A DNA stretch of 64,000 bases from Fibrobacter sp. UWR2 (GTDB taxonomy: Bacteria > Fibrobacterota > Fibrobacteria > Fibrobacterales > Fibrobacteraceae): contig NZ_MWQE01000004.1 in assembly GCF_002210285.1 (NCBI RefSeq), positions 62,001 to 126,000 on the forward strand, given 5' to 3'. A program made the translations under genes and the position numbers. The stretch's first letter is position 1, and every line of letters starts with the position of its first letter. A model generated the notes under the pieces. The model had not been told where the DNA came from and made no database searches. It saw only the letters and a program-made list of their open reading frames with translations. Shown in pieces: positions 18,391-26,518 of the stretch.

Positions 18391-19701
18391 TTATTCGGCT
18401 TTTTGCGGAGTTGTGCGGAGGCGTTCAACGATGGCTTCGGGATTGCCCACGAGCATTTCGCCCACGCGCATGTCCTTGTACTCGAATTCGCCTGCAGCGG
18501 CCTTGGAACCGTCCACGTAGACGACAATCTTTGCGCCCTGGTAATTCGCCTGGTCGAGTTGCTTGCCCATCTTCATGGGGGCGAGCGGGTGCGAGACGGA
18601 GCAGTTGCCGTACTTCGCGTCGCGGAACATCTGGGCGGTCTCGAAGACCTTCTTCATGTCGTTCGTGAAACTTGCGATGTAGAAGTCTACGCTCTGCTTG
18701 GGGCTCGGCAGCAGGTTGTGCTCGGCGAGGAGGTCTGCGAGGACCACGTCGCCCATGCCGAATCCCACGCCCGGGATGCGTTCGCCGCCGAGCTTTTCGG
18801 TGAGGCTGTCGTAACGGCCACCGCCAGCGATGGCGCGCATGGACTTGCCCTTGTCAAAGACTTCGAAAACGATGCCCGTGTAGTAGGCGAGGCCGCGCAC
18901 GATGGAGAGGTCGAGGTTCACGCATTCGCCGTAGCCTGCGGCGGTAAGGGTGGCGAACAGGTCTTCGATTTCAGCGAGTGCCGCGGTTGCGTTTTCGCTA
19001 TGCACGGCGCTACGGACTTCTTCGATGCTCTTGCAACTCATGAAGTCGTCGAGTTTTTTCACCTGTTCTTCGGTGAGGCCGGCTTCGGCAAGCGCCTTCG
19101 CGAAGGCTTCGGGGCCGATTTTCAGGCGGCGGTCAAGTACCGGATACACAAGCGCCGGGTTCGGGGCGCCGATTTCTTCGAGGTAGGTGGCCAAAAGCTT
19201 GCGGCTCGAGACGCCAATCGCAAATTCGCCGTCCTTGAGGCCGAACTTGCGCAGCATCGTCGCGATGGAGGCGAGCAGGTCGGCTTCGGCGTAGATGCTC
19301 TCTGTGCCGATGATGTCCATGTTCAGCTGGAAGAACTCGCGCAGGCGGCCCTTCTGAGCCTTCTCGTAGCGGAAAAGGCGCGGCATGCTGAACCACTTGA
19401 AGGGCTTCTTGAGTTCGCGGGCCTTCTGGATCACGAGGCGGGCGAGCGTCGGGGTCATTTCGGGGCGGAGCGCAATTTCGCGGTCGCCCTTGTCCTTGAA
19501 GTTGTAGAGCTGGCTTACGATTTCTTCGCCGGACTTGCCGGTGTAAAGCTCCAGATGCTCAAACATCGGGCCTTCATACTCTTCGTAGGCAAAACTTTCG
19601 GCGACTTGACGCCAGGTATCGAAAATGTAGTTCTGGATGCGCTGCGCTTCCGGGTAAAAATCGCGCGTGCCCTTGGGCAGCTGAGGGATAGAAATGCTCA
19701 T
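18391..19701 (-). CDS. hisS: Histidyl-tRNA synthetase
   Basis: Charges tRNA-His with histidine. The class II core is clear: PKGTRDFYPEAQ at the N-terminus (about 8-19), RPEMTPTLARL (motif 2 region), the histidine-A motif LSIVRGLAYYTGIVFEVF and a C-terminal anticodon-binding domain ending before a short tail. At 436 residues it is of normal length. The frame runs 61 codons further upstream, but only the ATG at 19701 fits the family N-terminus. It is the first gene of an operon with two SGNH proteins and an MBOAT acyltransferase. Confidence 0.96.
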   Translation of the reverse strand: MSISIPQLPKGTRDFYPEAQRIQNYIFDTWRQVAESFAYEEYEGPMFEHLELYTGKSGEEIVSQLYNFKDKGDREIALRPEMTPTLARLVIQKARELKKPFKWFSMPRLFRYEKAQKGRLREFFQLNMDIIGTESIYAEADLLASIATMLRKFGLKDGEFAIGVSSRKLLATYLEEIGAPNPALVYPVLDRRLKIGPEAFAKALAEAGLTEEQVKKLDDFMSCKSIEEVRSAVHSENATAALAEIEDLFATLTAAGYGECVNLDLSIVRGLAYYTGIVFEVFDKGKSMRAIAGGGRYDSLTEKLGGERIPGVGFGMGDVVLADLLAEHNLLPSPKQSVDFYIASFTNDMKKVFETAQMFRDAKYGNCSVSHPLAPMKMGKQLDQANYQGAKIVVYVDGSKAAAGEFEYKDMRVGEMLVGNPEAIVERLRTTPQKAE

Positions 19702-19843
19702 AGTGCCCGCAAATGTAGAAAATAATCCGTTTTTGGGCCGTAGCCTTGTGTGCGGAAGGCGCATATTATTGCGGTTTGGAATATGGAAAGAGTGGTCCTG
19801 GAGCAGTGAAAATAAGTACCTTCCACAAAAAAAGGAGGTCCCC

Positions 19844-20467
19844 ATGAAACGCCTTGCCTTGACATTCATTGTAGCCCTGTTCATGGCTACAGCGTCCTAT
19901 GCGGATGAATACGAAAAGACCTGTTCTGAAATTTTGAACAAAGTAAAGGGAGGAAGTACGGCTGTGGACTATGCCGCCCTGCGAGAGAACTGCGGACGGA
20001 CTTCCTGGTATGTGCAGCGAAAGCAGACCAAAATAGATAAGATCCGCAGGGACATGTATGCTGCCGCCAATGCGGGCAAGCATGCGGAGGTCAAGAAATT
20101 GGCCCAGTCCATTCTGGACCTGAATTACCTCAACATGACTGCGCACAGGATGCTTTCATGGTCATTGGATGCTCTTGGCGATTCTGTCGGTTCAAAGCGT
20201 CACCTCGATATTGAACTCGGGCTCCTTCGCTCTATAGGGCAGAGCGGTTCCGGCAAGAACTGCAGGGAAGGAAAAATTGTCATCGATGTAGAGGAGGAAT
20301 ACTTCGTGATGCAGATAATGGGCTGGAAACTCAAGCGCCAGCAGACGGTGAGTGATGGCGATATTACCTGCGACCTTATGGAAGTCATCGATTCGGATGG
20401 CAATGAACGGAAAGAGTATTTCAACGTGAATATCGTCTTCGAAAACTACAGGCGGAGTTACAAGTAG
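19844..20467 (+). CDS. Secreted protein, DUF4919-like
   Basis: Signal peptide MKRLALTFIVALFMATASYA, then a helical mature domain with the motif STAVDYAALRENC and a repeat-like stretch about hopping helices (KKLAQSILDLNYLNMTAHRMLSWSLDALGD), ending in a beta-rich part. The pattern is like the DUF4919 proteins of Bacteroidota, whose function is unknown; the assignment is by eye. An unusually strong ribosome site, AAAGGAGGT, ends five bases before the ATG and fixes the start (an upstream in-frame codon is not used). Confidence 0.72.
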   Translation: MKRLALTFIVALFMATASYADEYEKTCSEILNKVKGGSTAVDYAALRENCGRTSWYVQRKQTKIDKIRRDMYAAANAGKHAEVKKLAQSILDLNYLNMTAHRMLSWSLDALGDSVGSKRHLDIELGLLRSIGQSGSGKNCREGKIVIDVEEEYFVMQIMGWKLKRQQTVSDGDITCDLMEVIDSDGNERKEYFNVNIVFENYRRSYK

Positions 20468-20493
20468 TAGGGAAAAATCTATCTTTGGGGTCG

Positions 20494-21369
20494 ATGGAAA
20501 AAGATTCCCTGAATGTCTTGATTCTGGCGGCGGGGCTCGGGACGCGACTGCGCCCGCTCACGAACGATGTGCCTAAGCCGCTTGTGCCCGTAGTAGATGC
20601 CTCGATTCTGGATTTGCAGGCCCGAAAGGCCCGTGCGATTGGCAATGTGCGCCTGCATGCGAATGCCCATTACCTGGCGGAACAGGTCGTTGCAGCGGGC
20701 GAGACTCTCGGATTCGAGAAGGTATGGGTGGAACAGCCCGAAATCCTGGGAACGGCGGGGCCGTTGCACCGCATTTATGCCGCAGGCTACCGCGGTGGCT
20801 TGCTGGTAATGAACGGCGATGCCTACTGCAGTTTTGACCTGAAGGCTTTTGTCCGCAATGCGCAGGAACTGGCCGCTCAGGCGAATGGCCCGCAGGTTTC
20901 GCTCCTTGCCGTAGATTTCCCGAAGGTCAACACTTTCCGGGTAGGTGCAAATGGCCGCTTGGCGGGCATTGCCGGGCGGTTCGGCGAGACTTCTGGAACC
21001 CCAGCGACGTTCTCCGGTGTGTCTTGGTACAGCGATGCAGCCCTCTCGCGCATCCGGGAAGGCGAATCCGATATACGCGAATTCTGGAAGCAGGAAATTG
21101 CCCGCGGCTGTGCCCCGCATGTCGACATGAGCCAGCTGAATGCCACCTGGATTGACATGGGCTCTCCCGAAGGCTTGATGCACGCGGTGGAGGCGCGCTT
21201 GAAAGAACTGGGCCGTGACCCGAACGAAGCCGTCGTTGTCCCCGGTGTGAAACTGCCCGCAGGCGTAACCGCGAAGCATTCTGTGATTTATTCCGGCGCA
21301 GAAATTCAGCCCGGCGAAACGATTGAAAATGAAATCCGTGGGAAAGGGTTTAACTGGAAAATTAATTAA
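20494..21369 (+). CDS. Sugar-phosphate nucleotidyltransferase
   Basis: Joins a nucleotide to a sugar 1-phosphate. The N-terminal signature LAAGLGTRLRPLTNDVPKPL (residues about 10-29) is the nucleotide-binding G-x-G-T-R-L-R-P-L-T...PK motif, and NGDAYCSFD (about 109-117) holds the metal-binding Asp. It is a short 290-residue form lacking an obvious left-handed helix domain, close to MurNAc-1-P uridylyltransferase and mannose-1-P guanylyltransferase-like proteins; the sugar cannot be told. TTG three codons earlier is another possible start. It sits 60 bases ahead of an RNA methyltransferase. Confidence 0.83.
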   Translation: MEKDSLNVLILAAGLGTRLRPLTNDVPKPLVPVVDASILDLQARKARAIGNVRLHANAHYLAEQVVAAGETLGFEKVWVEQPEILGTAGPLHRIYAAGYRGGLLVMNGDAYCSFDLKAFVRNAQELAAQANGPQVSLLAVDFPKVNTFRVGANGRLAGIAGRFGETSGTPATFSGVSWYSDAALSRIREGESDIREFWKQEIARGCAPHVDMSQLNATWIDMGSPEGLMHAVEARLKELGRDPNEAVVVPGVKLPAGVTAKHSVIYSGAEIQPGETIENEIRGKGFNWKIN

Positions 21370-21370
21370 G

Positions 21371-21413
21371 GTGTCATCCTGAGCGGAGGGCGCAGCCCGA
21401 AGTCGAAGGATCT
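21371..21413. repeat. Interspersed intergenic motif (TGTCATCCTGAGC type)
   Basis: GTGTCATCCTGAGCG ... GAAGTCGAAGGATCT fills the spacer between two plus-strand genes. Its ends are imperfectly complementary (ATCCT/AGGAT). The phrase is a familiar short dispersed repeat in several bacterial genomes; only one full copy is in this window, so repeat status rests on general knowledge. Confidence 0.4.
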
Positions 21414-21429
21414 GATAGATTGTAAGCAT

Positions 21430-22218
21430 ATGAGAAAATTCAGAGTTGTCCTAGTAGAACCGGAACATCCTCACAATGTGGGCTTTGTGGCCCGCGCCAT
21501 GCACTGTTACGCCCTCGACGAACTGTATATCGTCTACCCGAAGCGCGACAAGGTGATTGAAAATTCCTACCACACGGCACCCAACAGCCACGAGGTCCTG
21601 GATAAGGCGACCATCGTGCATAAGTTCGAGGATGCCATCGGCGATTGTGCCTGCGCGGTCGCTTTCAGCCGCCGCATTTACGGTTCTGCCATCAAGCACA
21701 CGATGATGCCCGGGCTTTCGGAACTCTTGCCCGAGAACGGCACGATTGCGCTCGTGTTCGGTCGCGAATCCTGCGGGCTCGAGACCGAAGAGGTGAACGC
21801 CTGCACGTACCAGTGTGAAATCCCGGTGCCGGGGCTCATGAGCCTCAACCTGGCGCAGGCGGTGACGGTCGGCCTGTATGAACTTTGCCGGAGTGGCGCG
21901 CTTGCGAACGGCGAAGGTCGTGCGAAGCGTGGCACGAAGGGCGCCTGCGAGACGGCTCCCGCGACTATCCAGCAGATTGACGGATTCAAGAAGTTTCTCG
22001 ACCGCTACCTGACGGGCCAGTACCACGACCAGGCGTGGCGCGACAACTTCCTCAATACGCTCGTGCAGCGCCTGCACCCCACGCGCAACGAACTTTCGGC
22101 TCTCTTCGGGCTGTTGCGTAACCTTGCCGGCAAGCCTGCGCGCCTCGAACATGCCGCCGAGAAGGCGGAAAAGGCCGCTAAAGCTGCTGAAAAAACGGAA
22201 GAGGCTCGCGGGCAGTAA
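21430..22218 (+). CDS. SPOUT-class tRNA/rRNA methyltransferase, TrmJ-like
   Basis: A knotted S-adenosylmethionine methyltransferase that 2'-O-methylates RNA. The three SPOUT blocks are in place: EPEHPHNVGFVARAM (about 11-25), LVFGRESCGLETEEV (about 113-127) and PVPGLMSLNLAQAVTVGLYEL (pattern at about 136-156). Resembles TrmJ, which methylates position 32 of tRNA, but the target is not certain. The C-terminal end is a low-complexity Ala/Glu/Lys helix. About 16 bases of spacer and a poor ribosome site precede the ATG. Confidence 0.88.
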   Translation: MRKFRVVLVEPEHPHNVGFVARAMHCYALDELYIVYPKRDKVIENSYHTAPNSHEVLDKATIVHKFEDAIGDCACAVAFSRRIYGSAIKHTMMPGLSELLPENGTIALVFGRESCGLETEEVNACTYQCEIPVPGLMSLNLAQAVTVGLYELCRSGALANGEGRAKRGTKGACETAPATIQQIDGFKKFLDRYLTGQYHDQAWRDNFLNTLVQRLHPTRNELSALFGLLRNLAGKPARLEHAAEKAEKAAKAAEKTEEARGQ

Positions 22219-22265
22219 CACCCCGCAATAAACAATCGGTTAGCAATAAGCAACCCGCAAAAACT

Positions 22266-22616
22266 ATGGAAGTTGAATTCAACATCGCTGGGCGAATTTT
22301 GTCCAAAGACGGCACGCGCGCCATTTCGCTTGCCGAAATCCTCGCATCGCCCGTTGCTGCGGGAGCCGCGAATGTTGCCGCCGACCTTACCGAAGACATG
22401 CTTGCCGCCTACTGCAAGGCTGTCTCCGTGCAGAATTCCTGCAAGGTCTACTTGTGGAAAGACCGCGAGGAATACGGCAACGCCAACGTGTTCAACGGCG
22501 GTTCCGATTACGAAGTCGTGAACGAAATCTGCTTCTTGTGTATCTATGACTGCGGAAACGAAGTGGCCCGTGAAACCACGGACCACTGGAATGAAAAGAT
22601 TGACGCTGTTATCTGA
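22266..22616 (+). CDS. Small cytoplasmic protein of unknown function
   Basis: A 116-residue protein with five cysteines, starting MEVEFNIAGRILSKDG, no signal peptide, no membrane helix and no motif I recognise. It follows the methyltransferase gene by 47 bases in the same direction and ends six bases before the convergent regulator gene, with no terminator between. Codon use is like the neighbours, so it is probably real. Confidence 0.6.
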   Translation: MEVEFNIAGRILSKDGTRAISLAEILASPVAAGAANVAADLTEDMLAAYCKAVSVQNSCKVYLWKDREEYGNANVFNGGSDYEVVNEICFLCIYDCGNEVARETTDHWNEKIDAVI

Positions 22617-22621
22617 TACGG

Positions 22622-23068
22622 CTATCTAGCCCAGTGCTTTAATTGCGAAAGGTGCGAGTCGAAGAACTTGCGCCTTTCTGCATCCGGCGTGTTTTCGGGG
22701 TTAGGCATGTGCGAAAGCAGAAAGTCCAGTAGGGTGTCCTTGCTTGTGTAGGTGAACTTGCCGTCTACGTAGCACCACTTGCAGTAATCCTCGTTGAAGT
22801 GTCCGTCGGTCTCGCGGCTGATCATCGCGTCGTCGCCGAGGGGCATGCCGCAGCACTGGCAAAAGAGCTGGCGCGGGGCCCCGAGCAGGGTGTTTATGGA
22901 AACATTGAATTCCTTCGACAAAATCTTGAGCATTTCGGTGTTCGGCTGCGTCTCGCCGGTTTCCCAGCGGCTTACGGCCTGGCGCGTCACGCCGATGCGT
23001 TCTGCCATCTGGTCTTGCGTGAGGTTGTTCTTTTCGCGGATGTTCTTGAGAATTTCGTAGGTCTGCAT
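22622..23068 (-). CDS. XRE-type regulator with C-terminal zinc ribbon
   Basis: A DNA-binding protein. Residues 1-64 are a helix-turn-helix domain with the typical LTQDQMAERIGVTRQAVSRWE sequence; residues 68-105 are a zinc ribbon with cysteines at 70, 72, 73, 96 and 99 (CQCCGMPLGD and CKWC). The rest is a helical tail. This HTH plus CxCCGMP ribbon arrangement occurs in many bacteria, with unknown ligand. AAGGAG at 23072-23077 fixes the start. Divergent from dut over 95 bases, so it could regulate dut or itself, but no operator is evident. Confidence 0.88.
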   Translation of the reverse strand: MQTYEILKNIREKNNLTQDQMAERIGVTRQAVSRWETGETQPNTEMLKILSKEFNVSINTLLGAPRQLFCQCCGMPLGDDAMISRETDGHFNEDYCKWCYVDGKFTYTSKDTLLDFLLSHMPNPENTPDAERRKFFDSHLSQLKHWAR

Positions 23069-23151
23069 TTAAACTCCTTTTTTAGTACGGGCTAAATATA
23101 CTTTTGAACCCCTTGTAAATCAAGAAACAGGCTGTTGCTATTTGTAAATTA

Positions 23152-23163
23152 TATATTTGCATC
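23152..23163 (+). promoter_or_regulatory. TATATT box six bases before dut start
   Basis: TATATT at 23152-23157 is followed by six bases (TGCATC) and then the ATG at 23164. A -10 element here would start transcription at or next to the ATG, so dut mRNA could be leaderless; there is no ribosome site. TTG lies 14 bases ahead of the box. Confidence 0.45.
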
Positions 23164-23601
23164 ATGACCACGAAGACAATCAAAATTCAGTACCTCGACG
23201 ATTCCATCCCGAAACTCACCTACATTGGCGGCAAGTCCGACTGGATAGACCTCGCCGCGGCAGAGACCGTGACGCTCAAGGCGGGGGAGTTTAGGCTCAT
23301 TCACCTGGGTGTGGCGATGAAGTTGCCCGAAGGCTACGAGGCGCATATCGCCCCGCGCAGTTCCACGTTCAAGAACTTCGGCATTCTGCAGGCGAACTCG
23401 GTGGGCGTGGTGGACTCGAGCTACTGCGGTGCGAACGACTGGTGGAGAATGCCCGTGTACGCCACCCGCGACGTGACCATCGAGAAGGGAAGCCGCATTG
23501 CGCAGTTCCGCATCATGGAAATCCAGCCGACGCTCACCTTTGAGGAAGGCCCGCTTGAAGGCGTCGACCGCGGCGGTTTCGGAAGCACCGGTGTGGTCTA
23601 G
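23164..23601 (+). CDS. dut: dUTP diphosphatase
   Basis: Hydrolyses dUTP to dUMP and keeps uracil out of DNA. The conserved motifs are in order: motif 1-like DLAAAETVTLKAGE, motif 2 APRSSTFKNFGI (about residue 62-73), motif 3 with GVVDSSYCGAND (about 81-92), motif 4 KGSRIAQFRI and the glycine-rich C-terminal lid RGGFGSTG. At 145 residues, typical trimeric form. No Shine-Dalgarno sequence; see the TATATT box just upstream. dCMP deaminase lies at 26519, so two dUMP/dUTP enzymes share the region. Confidence 0.95.
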   Translation: MTTKTIKIQYLDDSIPKLTYIGGKSDWIDLAAAETVTLKAGEFRLIHLGVAMKLPEGYEAHIAPRSSTFKNFGILQANSVGVVDSSYCGANDWWRMPVYATRDVTIEKGSRIAQFRIMEIQPTLTFEEGPLEGVDRGGFGSTGVV

Positions 23602-23705
23602 GGCTTGTTTCCGGCGTATCTTTTTTGTCATAAAATCGGGAACGCGTTGAGAACATAATCTTTTGTAAATTCTCAATTTACGTGTGTTTTTTGAGAAAAA
23701 ACTGC

Positions 23706-23788
23706 TATATTTATTTTTGTAGGCGTGAGGACCTCGGGTCAAGCTCCTACGAAATTAGCCCCTGTCACCCCGGCAGGGGCTTTTTTTT
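23706..23788 (+). ncRNA. Candidate small structured RNA with own promoter and terminator
   Basis: In the 300-base gap between dut and the SDR gene, TATATT at 23706-23711 is followed about seven bases later by GTAGGCGTGAGGACCTCGG, which folds by pairing GTAG/CTAC, GAG/CTC and GACC/GGTC around a TCG loop (23719-23750), then a GAAATTA single strand, then a GC-rich terminator hairpin (GCCCCTG/CAGGGGC, 23758-23780) and eight T. The transcript would be about 70 bases. It matches no RNA family I know; it could also be a leader of the gene 115 bases downstream. No reading frame fits. Confidence 0.5.
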
Positions 23789-23902
23789 ACCCCTGTATAC
23801 ACAAAATCTTTTTTCCCGAGCCTTTTTTAGGTGCGGGGAGTCTATTTTTAGTTGCAGAAATGGTGGCGGGCTGAACCGCCGTCAAAAAAGCAAGGATGGA
23901 AT

Positions 23903-24640
23903 ATGATTGACGTTAAGGGCAAATGGACCCTGATTACCGGCGGCTGCCGTGGTGTTGGCCGTCTCACCGCTATCGAGATGGCCAAGCTTGGTGCAAACAT
24001 CATCTTGCAGGGCCGCGACAAGGCGCATGCCGAACCCGTGATTGCCGAACTCAAGAAGTATGGCGTGGAAGTGCGTGCCGTGGGCTGCAACCTCGAAAGC
24101 GAAGCCGAAATCGATGCCGCCCTCGCTGAAATCGACAGTTGGGGCGTGCAGGTGGACCTCGTGTTCAACAACGCGGGCCTCATGAGCCATTACTTCACCG
24201 ACTACCTGACCAACACGATGGACGATTTCCACCATGCGATGGCGGTGAACTTCTTTGCCCCTGTGAAGATTGCCTACCACTTCTTGCCGAGCATGATCGA
24301 GCGCGGTTTTGGCCGCATGCAGCTCACCACGAGCGGCATCGCGAACGAGCCGGAACTGATGGGTTATGCCTGCGCGAAGGCCGCCCTCACCAAGTTCGTG
24401 AAGGATTTCGCCTGCAAGCTGAACGGCACCGACGTGATGATGAACGTGATGGACCCGGGCTGGCTCCGCACCGATCTCGGTGGCCCGAATGCCCCGAACG
24501 CTCCCGAAACCGTTATTCCGGGTTCCATGGTCTCCGTGCTCTTGGACGACAAGAAGAGTGGCCGCTGGTTCAGCGCGCAGGAATTCACGGGTATGACCCT
24601 CGCCGACGCTGTCGAAAAGGGCAAGAAGGTCGAAGCGTAA
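23903..24640 (+). CDS. Short-chain dehydrogenase/reductase
   Basis: A soluble NAD(P)-dependent oxidoreductase. The cofactor loop is TGGCRGVGRL (about residues 12-21), followed by the NNAG motif; the catalytic serine is in TTSGIAN and the Tyr/Lys pair is YACAK (about 156-160), so the active site is complete. Length is 245. AAGGA ends about five bases ahead of ATATG, fixing the start at 23903; the frame extends 17 codons further upstream into the untranslated region. The substrate is unknown. It has its own terminator, so probably a single-gene unit. Confidence 0.87.
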   Translation: MIDVKGKWTLITGGCRGVGRLTAIEMAKLGANIILQGRDKAHAEPVIAELKKYGVEVRAVGCNLESEAEIDAALAEIDSWGVQVDLVFNNAGLMSHYFTDYLTNTMDDFHHAMAVNFFAPVKIAYHFLPSMIERGFGRMQLTTSGIANEPELMGYACAKAALTKFVKDFACKLNGTDVMMNVMDPGWLRTDLGGPNAPNAPETVIPGSMVSVLLDDKKSGRWFSAQEFTGMTLADAVEKGKKVEA

Positions 24641-24692
24641 TACGGAAAAATCGCGCTATAATACCGAAATTCTCGGATCTTTGTAAAAAAAA

Positions 24693-24721
24693 GCCTGTCG
24701 GCATGGCCGATGGGCATTTTT
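24693..24721 (+). terminator. Terminator after SDR gene
   Basis: Ten-pair stem (with two G-T pairs) GCCTGTCGGC/GCCGATGGGC around ATG, followed by an ATTTTTATTT tail; also preceded by an A-run. Confidence 0.75.
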
Positions 24722-24778
24722 ATTTAAAATAAAACTAATTTATATAGAGTAAATTCTTACAAAGAAAGGAGAAATAAT

Positions 24779-26497
24779 ATGCGTTCATTCATTGCCGCAT
24801 TAATGTTGCTCATGGCTGGGGCCTGGGCTGCCGGAAATGGTACCAGGTCGAACCCGCTTACCGTGGAATCTGCGGAGGATCTTGACGATCTGCGCCTGGC
24901 CGTGATTACCGGGACTGCATACAAGGGAGTGCCCGTTCCGGATATGGGTAAAGGCATGTTCTTCAAGCAGACCGCGGATATCGATCTCTCGACCAAGTAC
25001 GGTCGCGAAAAAGGCAATTGGAAGGCTATTGGCCCGTTTGCCGGGAGCTATGATGGCGGTGGCTTCAAGATTTCGAACCTGTTTGTCGACGAAGATGTGA
25101 ATGTGGCCATGGGTCCGGCTCTTTTTGGTCCCATCATGGCTGACTCCGATGATACGCTCTATTTCGAGAACATCGTTGTCGATAAGGCTTATCTTCATGT
25201 TTCAGAGACTACTGGTGCGATTATAACGCAGATTGTATCGGGCGTTGTTGTCGCACGCAACAATACGGTCGATTTGGAATACAAGTCTGGCGCGACTGCG
25301 GAGGGTTCGCAGGTTGGCGGCATCGTGGGCAATGTGGTTTCTGATTGGGCCGGCTTTTATAACAATACAGTAAAAGGCTCTTTCCACGTGGCTTCTGTCA
25401 ACGCAATGTATGTAGGTGGCCTTGTCGGAATCTTGATTGCGGATGGAAACTTTACTGGCAACACGAATGAAGCCAAGATTATTGTCAGCGGTGATGTCAG
25501 TGTGACCGCAGGCGGCTTGGCTGGGCAGAATATTTCTTCGACCGTGATTAAGGATAATACGAACAAAGGCGACATTACGGTGGAGACCTCCAAGGGACTC
25601 TCCTTTATAGGGGGTCTTATTGGTGTCAGTACCGTATATGGTTACCGGAATACGTATGTCGGCAATGTCAATTACGGCAAGATTGAATTTACGGGCCGGG
25701 ACGCCTCCTTGGGCGGACTCTTCGGGTTGATTCAGGGGGATTCTACTCTGGTCTTGGACAGCTGCATCAACCAGGCCAACATCAGTTATCATGGAGCCGG
25801 ATCGCAGGAAGATGTTTATGTTGGCGGTGTTGTCGGTTTGTGGGAAACCACAGTGGGGAGTCGCCTGCAGAACTTCGGGAATATCCTTGTCGAGAATGCT
25901 GACAATCCCTATGTGGGAGGACTTGTCGGCTATGTGCGCGAAGGTACTAAATCCATCACCCTCAAGCAGTCGGTCAACAGTGGCGAAATCACAATCAAGA
26001 AGGAACCGGCCGTGGACGGCAAGATTGCGGGCCTGGTTGGCACCACGGACTCCCTGGAATTCGCTGAACTGGATAGTTGTACCAACATGGGCGATATCGA
26101 AATCATTGGAACTGCTGACCAGACTCTTGTCACGAGCGAATATGCCATAGTCTATTCGGGTGTACGCTTCCAGGCCAACGCCTGCAAGAACGAGGGCTCG
26201 GTTCTATTCCTGGATGGCACCATCGGTATTCCGACGCCTGTTGTCGCAAAATCTATGGAAATCCGCGTGGCGCAGGTGGGCGAGGGGCGTATCACCCTCG
26301 AAATCCCCGGAATGGAGTCCTTTGCTGCAGGTCGCGTGCGTGCGGGAGTGTTCTCGTACGACGGAAGGCGCCTGCCGGTGAACTTGGATGCGTCTGGCAA
26401 CCTGCTGCACCTGGAAGGCCTGCCGTCGGCTGGACGCTTCCTGGTCCGGGTCTCGATGCCCAGCGGAAATCGCTCGATTCCTGTCACGTTGCATTAA
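24779..26497 (+). CDS. Secreted GLUG-motif repeat protein with C-terminal sorting-like domain
   Basis: Signal peptide MRSFIAALMLLMAGAWA, then a stretch NPLTVESAEDLDDLRLAV and FKQTADIDLS, a typical entry into GLUG-type beta-helix proteins. Five to seven loosely repeated units of about 30-40 residues follow (glycine pairs such as GGIVGNV, GGLVGIL, GGLAGQN, GGLIGVS, GGLFGLI, GGVVGLW, GGLVGYV). The last 80 residues form a beta-rich domain ending SIPVTLH, like type IX secretion C-terminal domains. Function unknown; such proteins often act in adhesion. An excellent ribosome site, AAAGGAG, precedes the ATG. Confidence 0.8.
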   Translation: MRSFIAALMLLMAGAWAAGNGTRSNPLTVESAEDLDDLRLAVITGTAYKGVPVPDMGKGMFFKQTADIDLSTKYGREKGNWKAIGPFAGSYDGGGFKISNLFVDEDVNVAMGPALFGPIMADSDDTLYFENIVVDKAYLHVSETTGAIITQIVSGVVVARNNTVDLEYKSGATAEGSQVGGIVGNVVSDWAGFYNNTVKGSFHVASVNAMYVGGLVGILIADGNFTGNTNEAKIIVSGDVSVTAGGLAGQNISSTVIKDNTNKGDITVETSKGLSFIGGLIGVSTVYGYRNTYVGNVNYGKIEFTGRDASLGGLFGLIQGDSTLVLDSCINQANISYHGAGSQEDVYVGGVVGLWETTVGSRLQNFGNILVENADNPYVGGLVGYVREGTKSITLKQSVNSGEITIKKEPAVDGKIAGLVGTTDSLEFAELDSCTNMGDIEIIGTADQTLVTSEYAIVYSGVRFQANACKNEGSVLFLDGTIGIPTPVVAKSMEIRVAQVGEGRITLEIPGMESFAAGRVRAGVFSYDGRRLPVNLDASGNLLHLEGLPSAGRFLVRVSMPSGNRSIPVTLH

Positions 26498-26505
26498 TTC
26501 CTTGC

Positions 26506-26518
26506 TATATTTCTAGGC
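26506..26518 (+). promoter_or_regulatory. TATATT box seven bases before dCMP deaminase start
   Basis: TATATT at 26506-26511, then TCTAGGC, then ATG. It lies within the 21 bases after the stop of the preceding gene and has TTG 14 bases upstream, as at dut and radA. Suggests a leaderless or near-leaderless transcript. Confidence 0.4.

Noticed and set aside
18385..19725. Long plus-strand open frame across hisS
   Set aside because: It is the antisense shadow of hisS; composition follows the reversed coding frame and there is no start context.
23682..23906. 74-codon open frame over the region between dut and the SDR gene
   Set aside because: It runs through the candidate RNA hairpins and the terminator, and has no ribosome site or protein-like composition.
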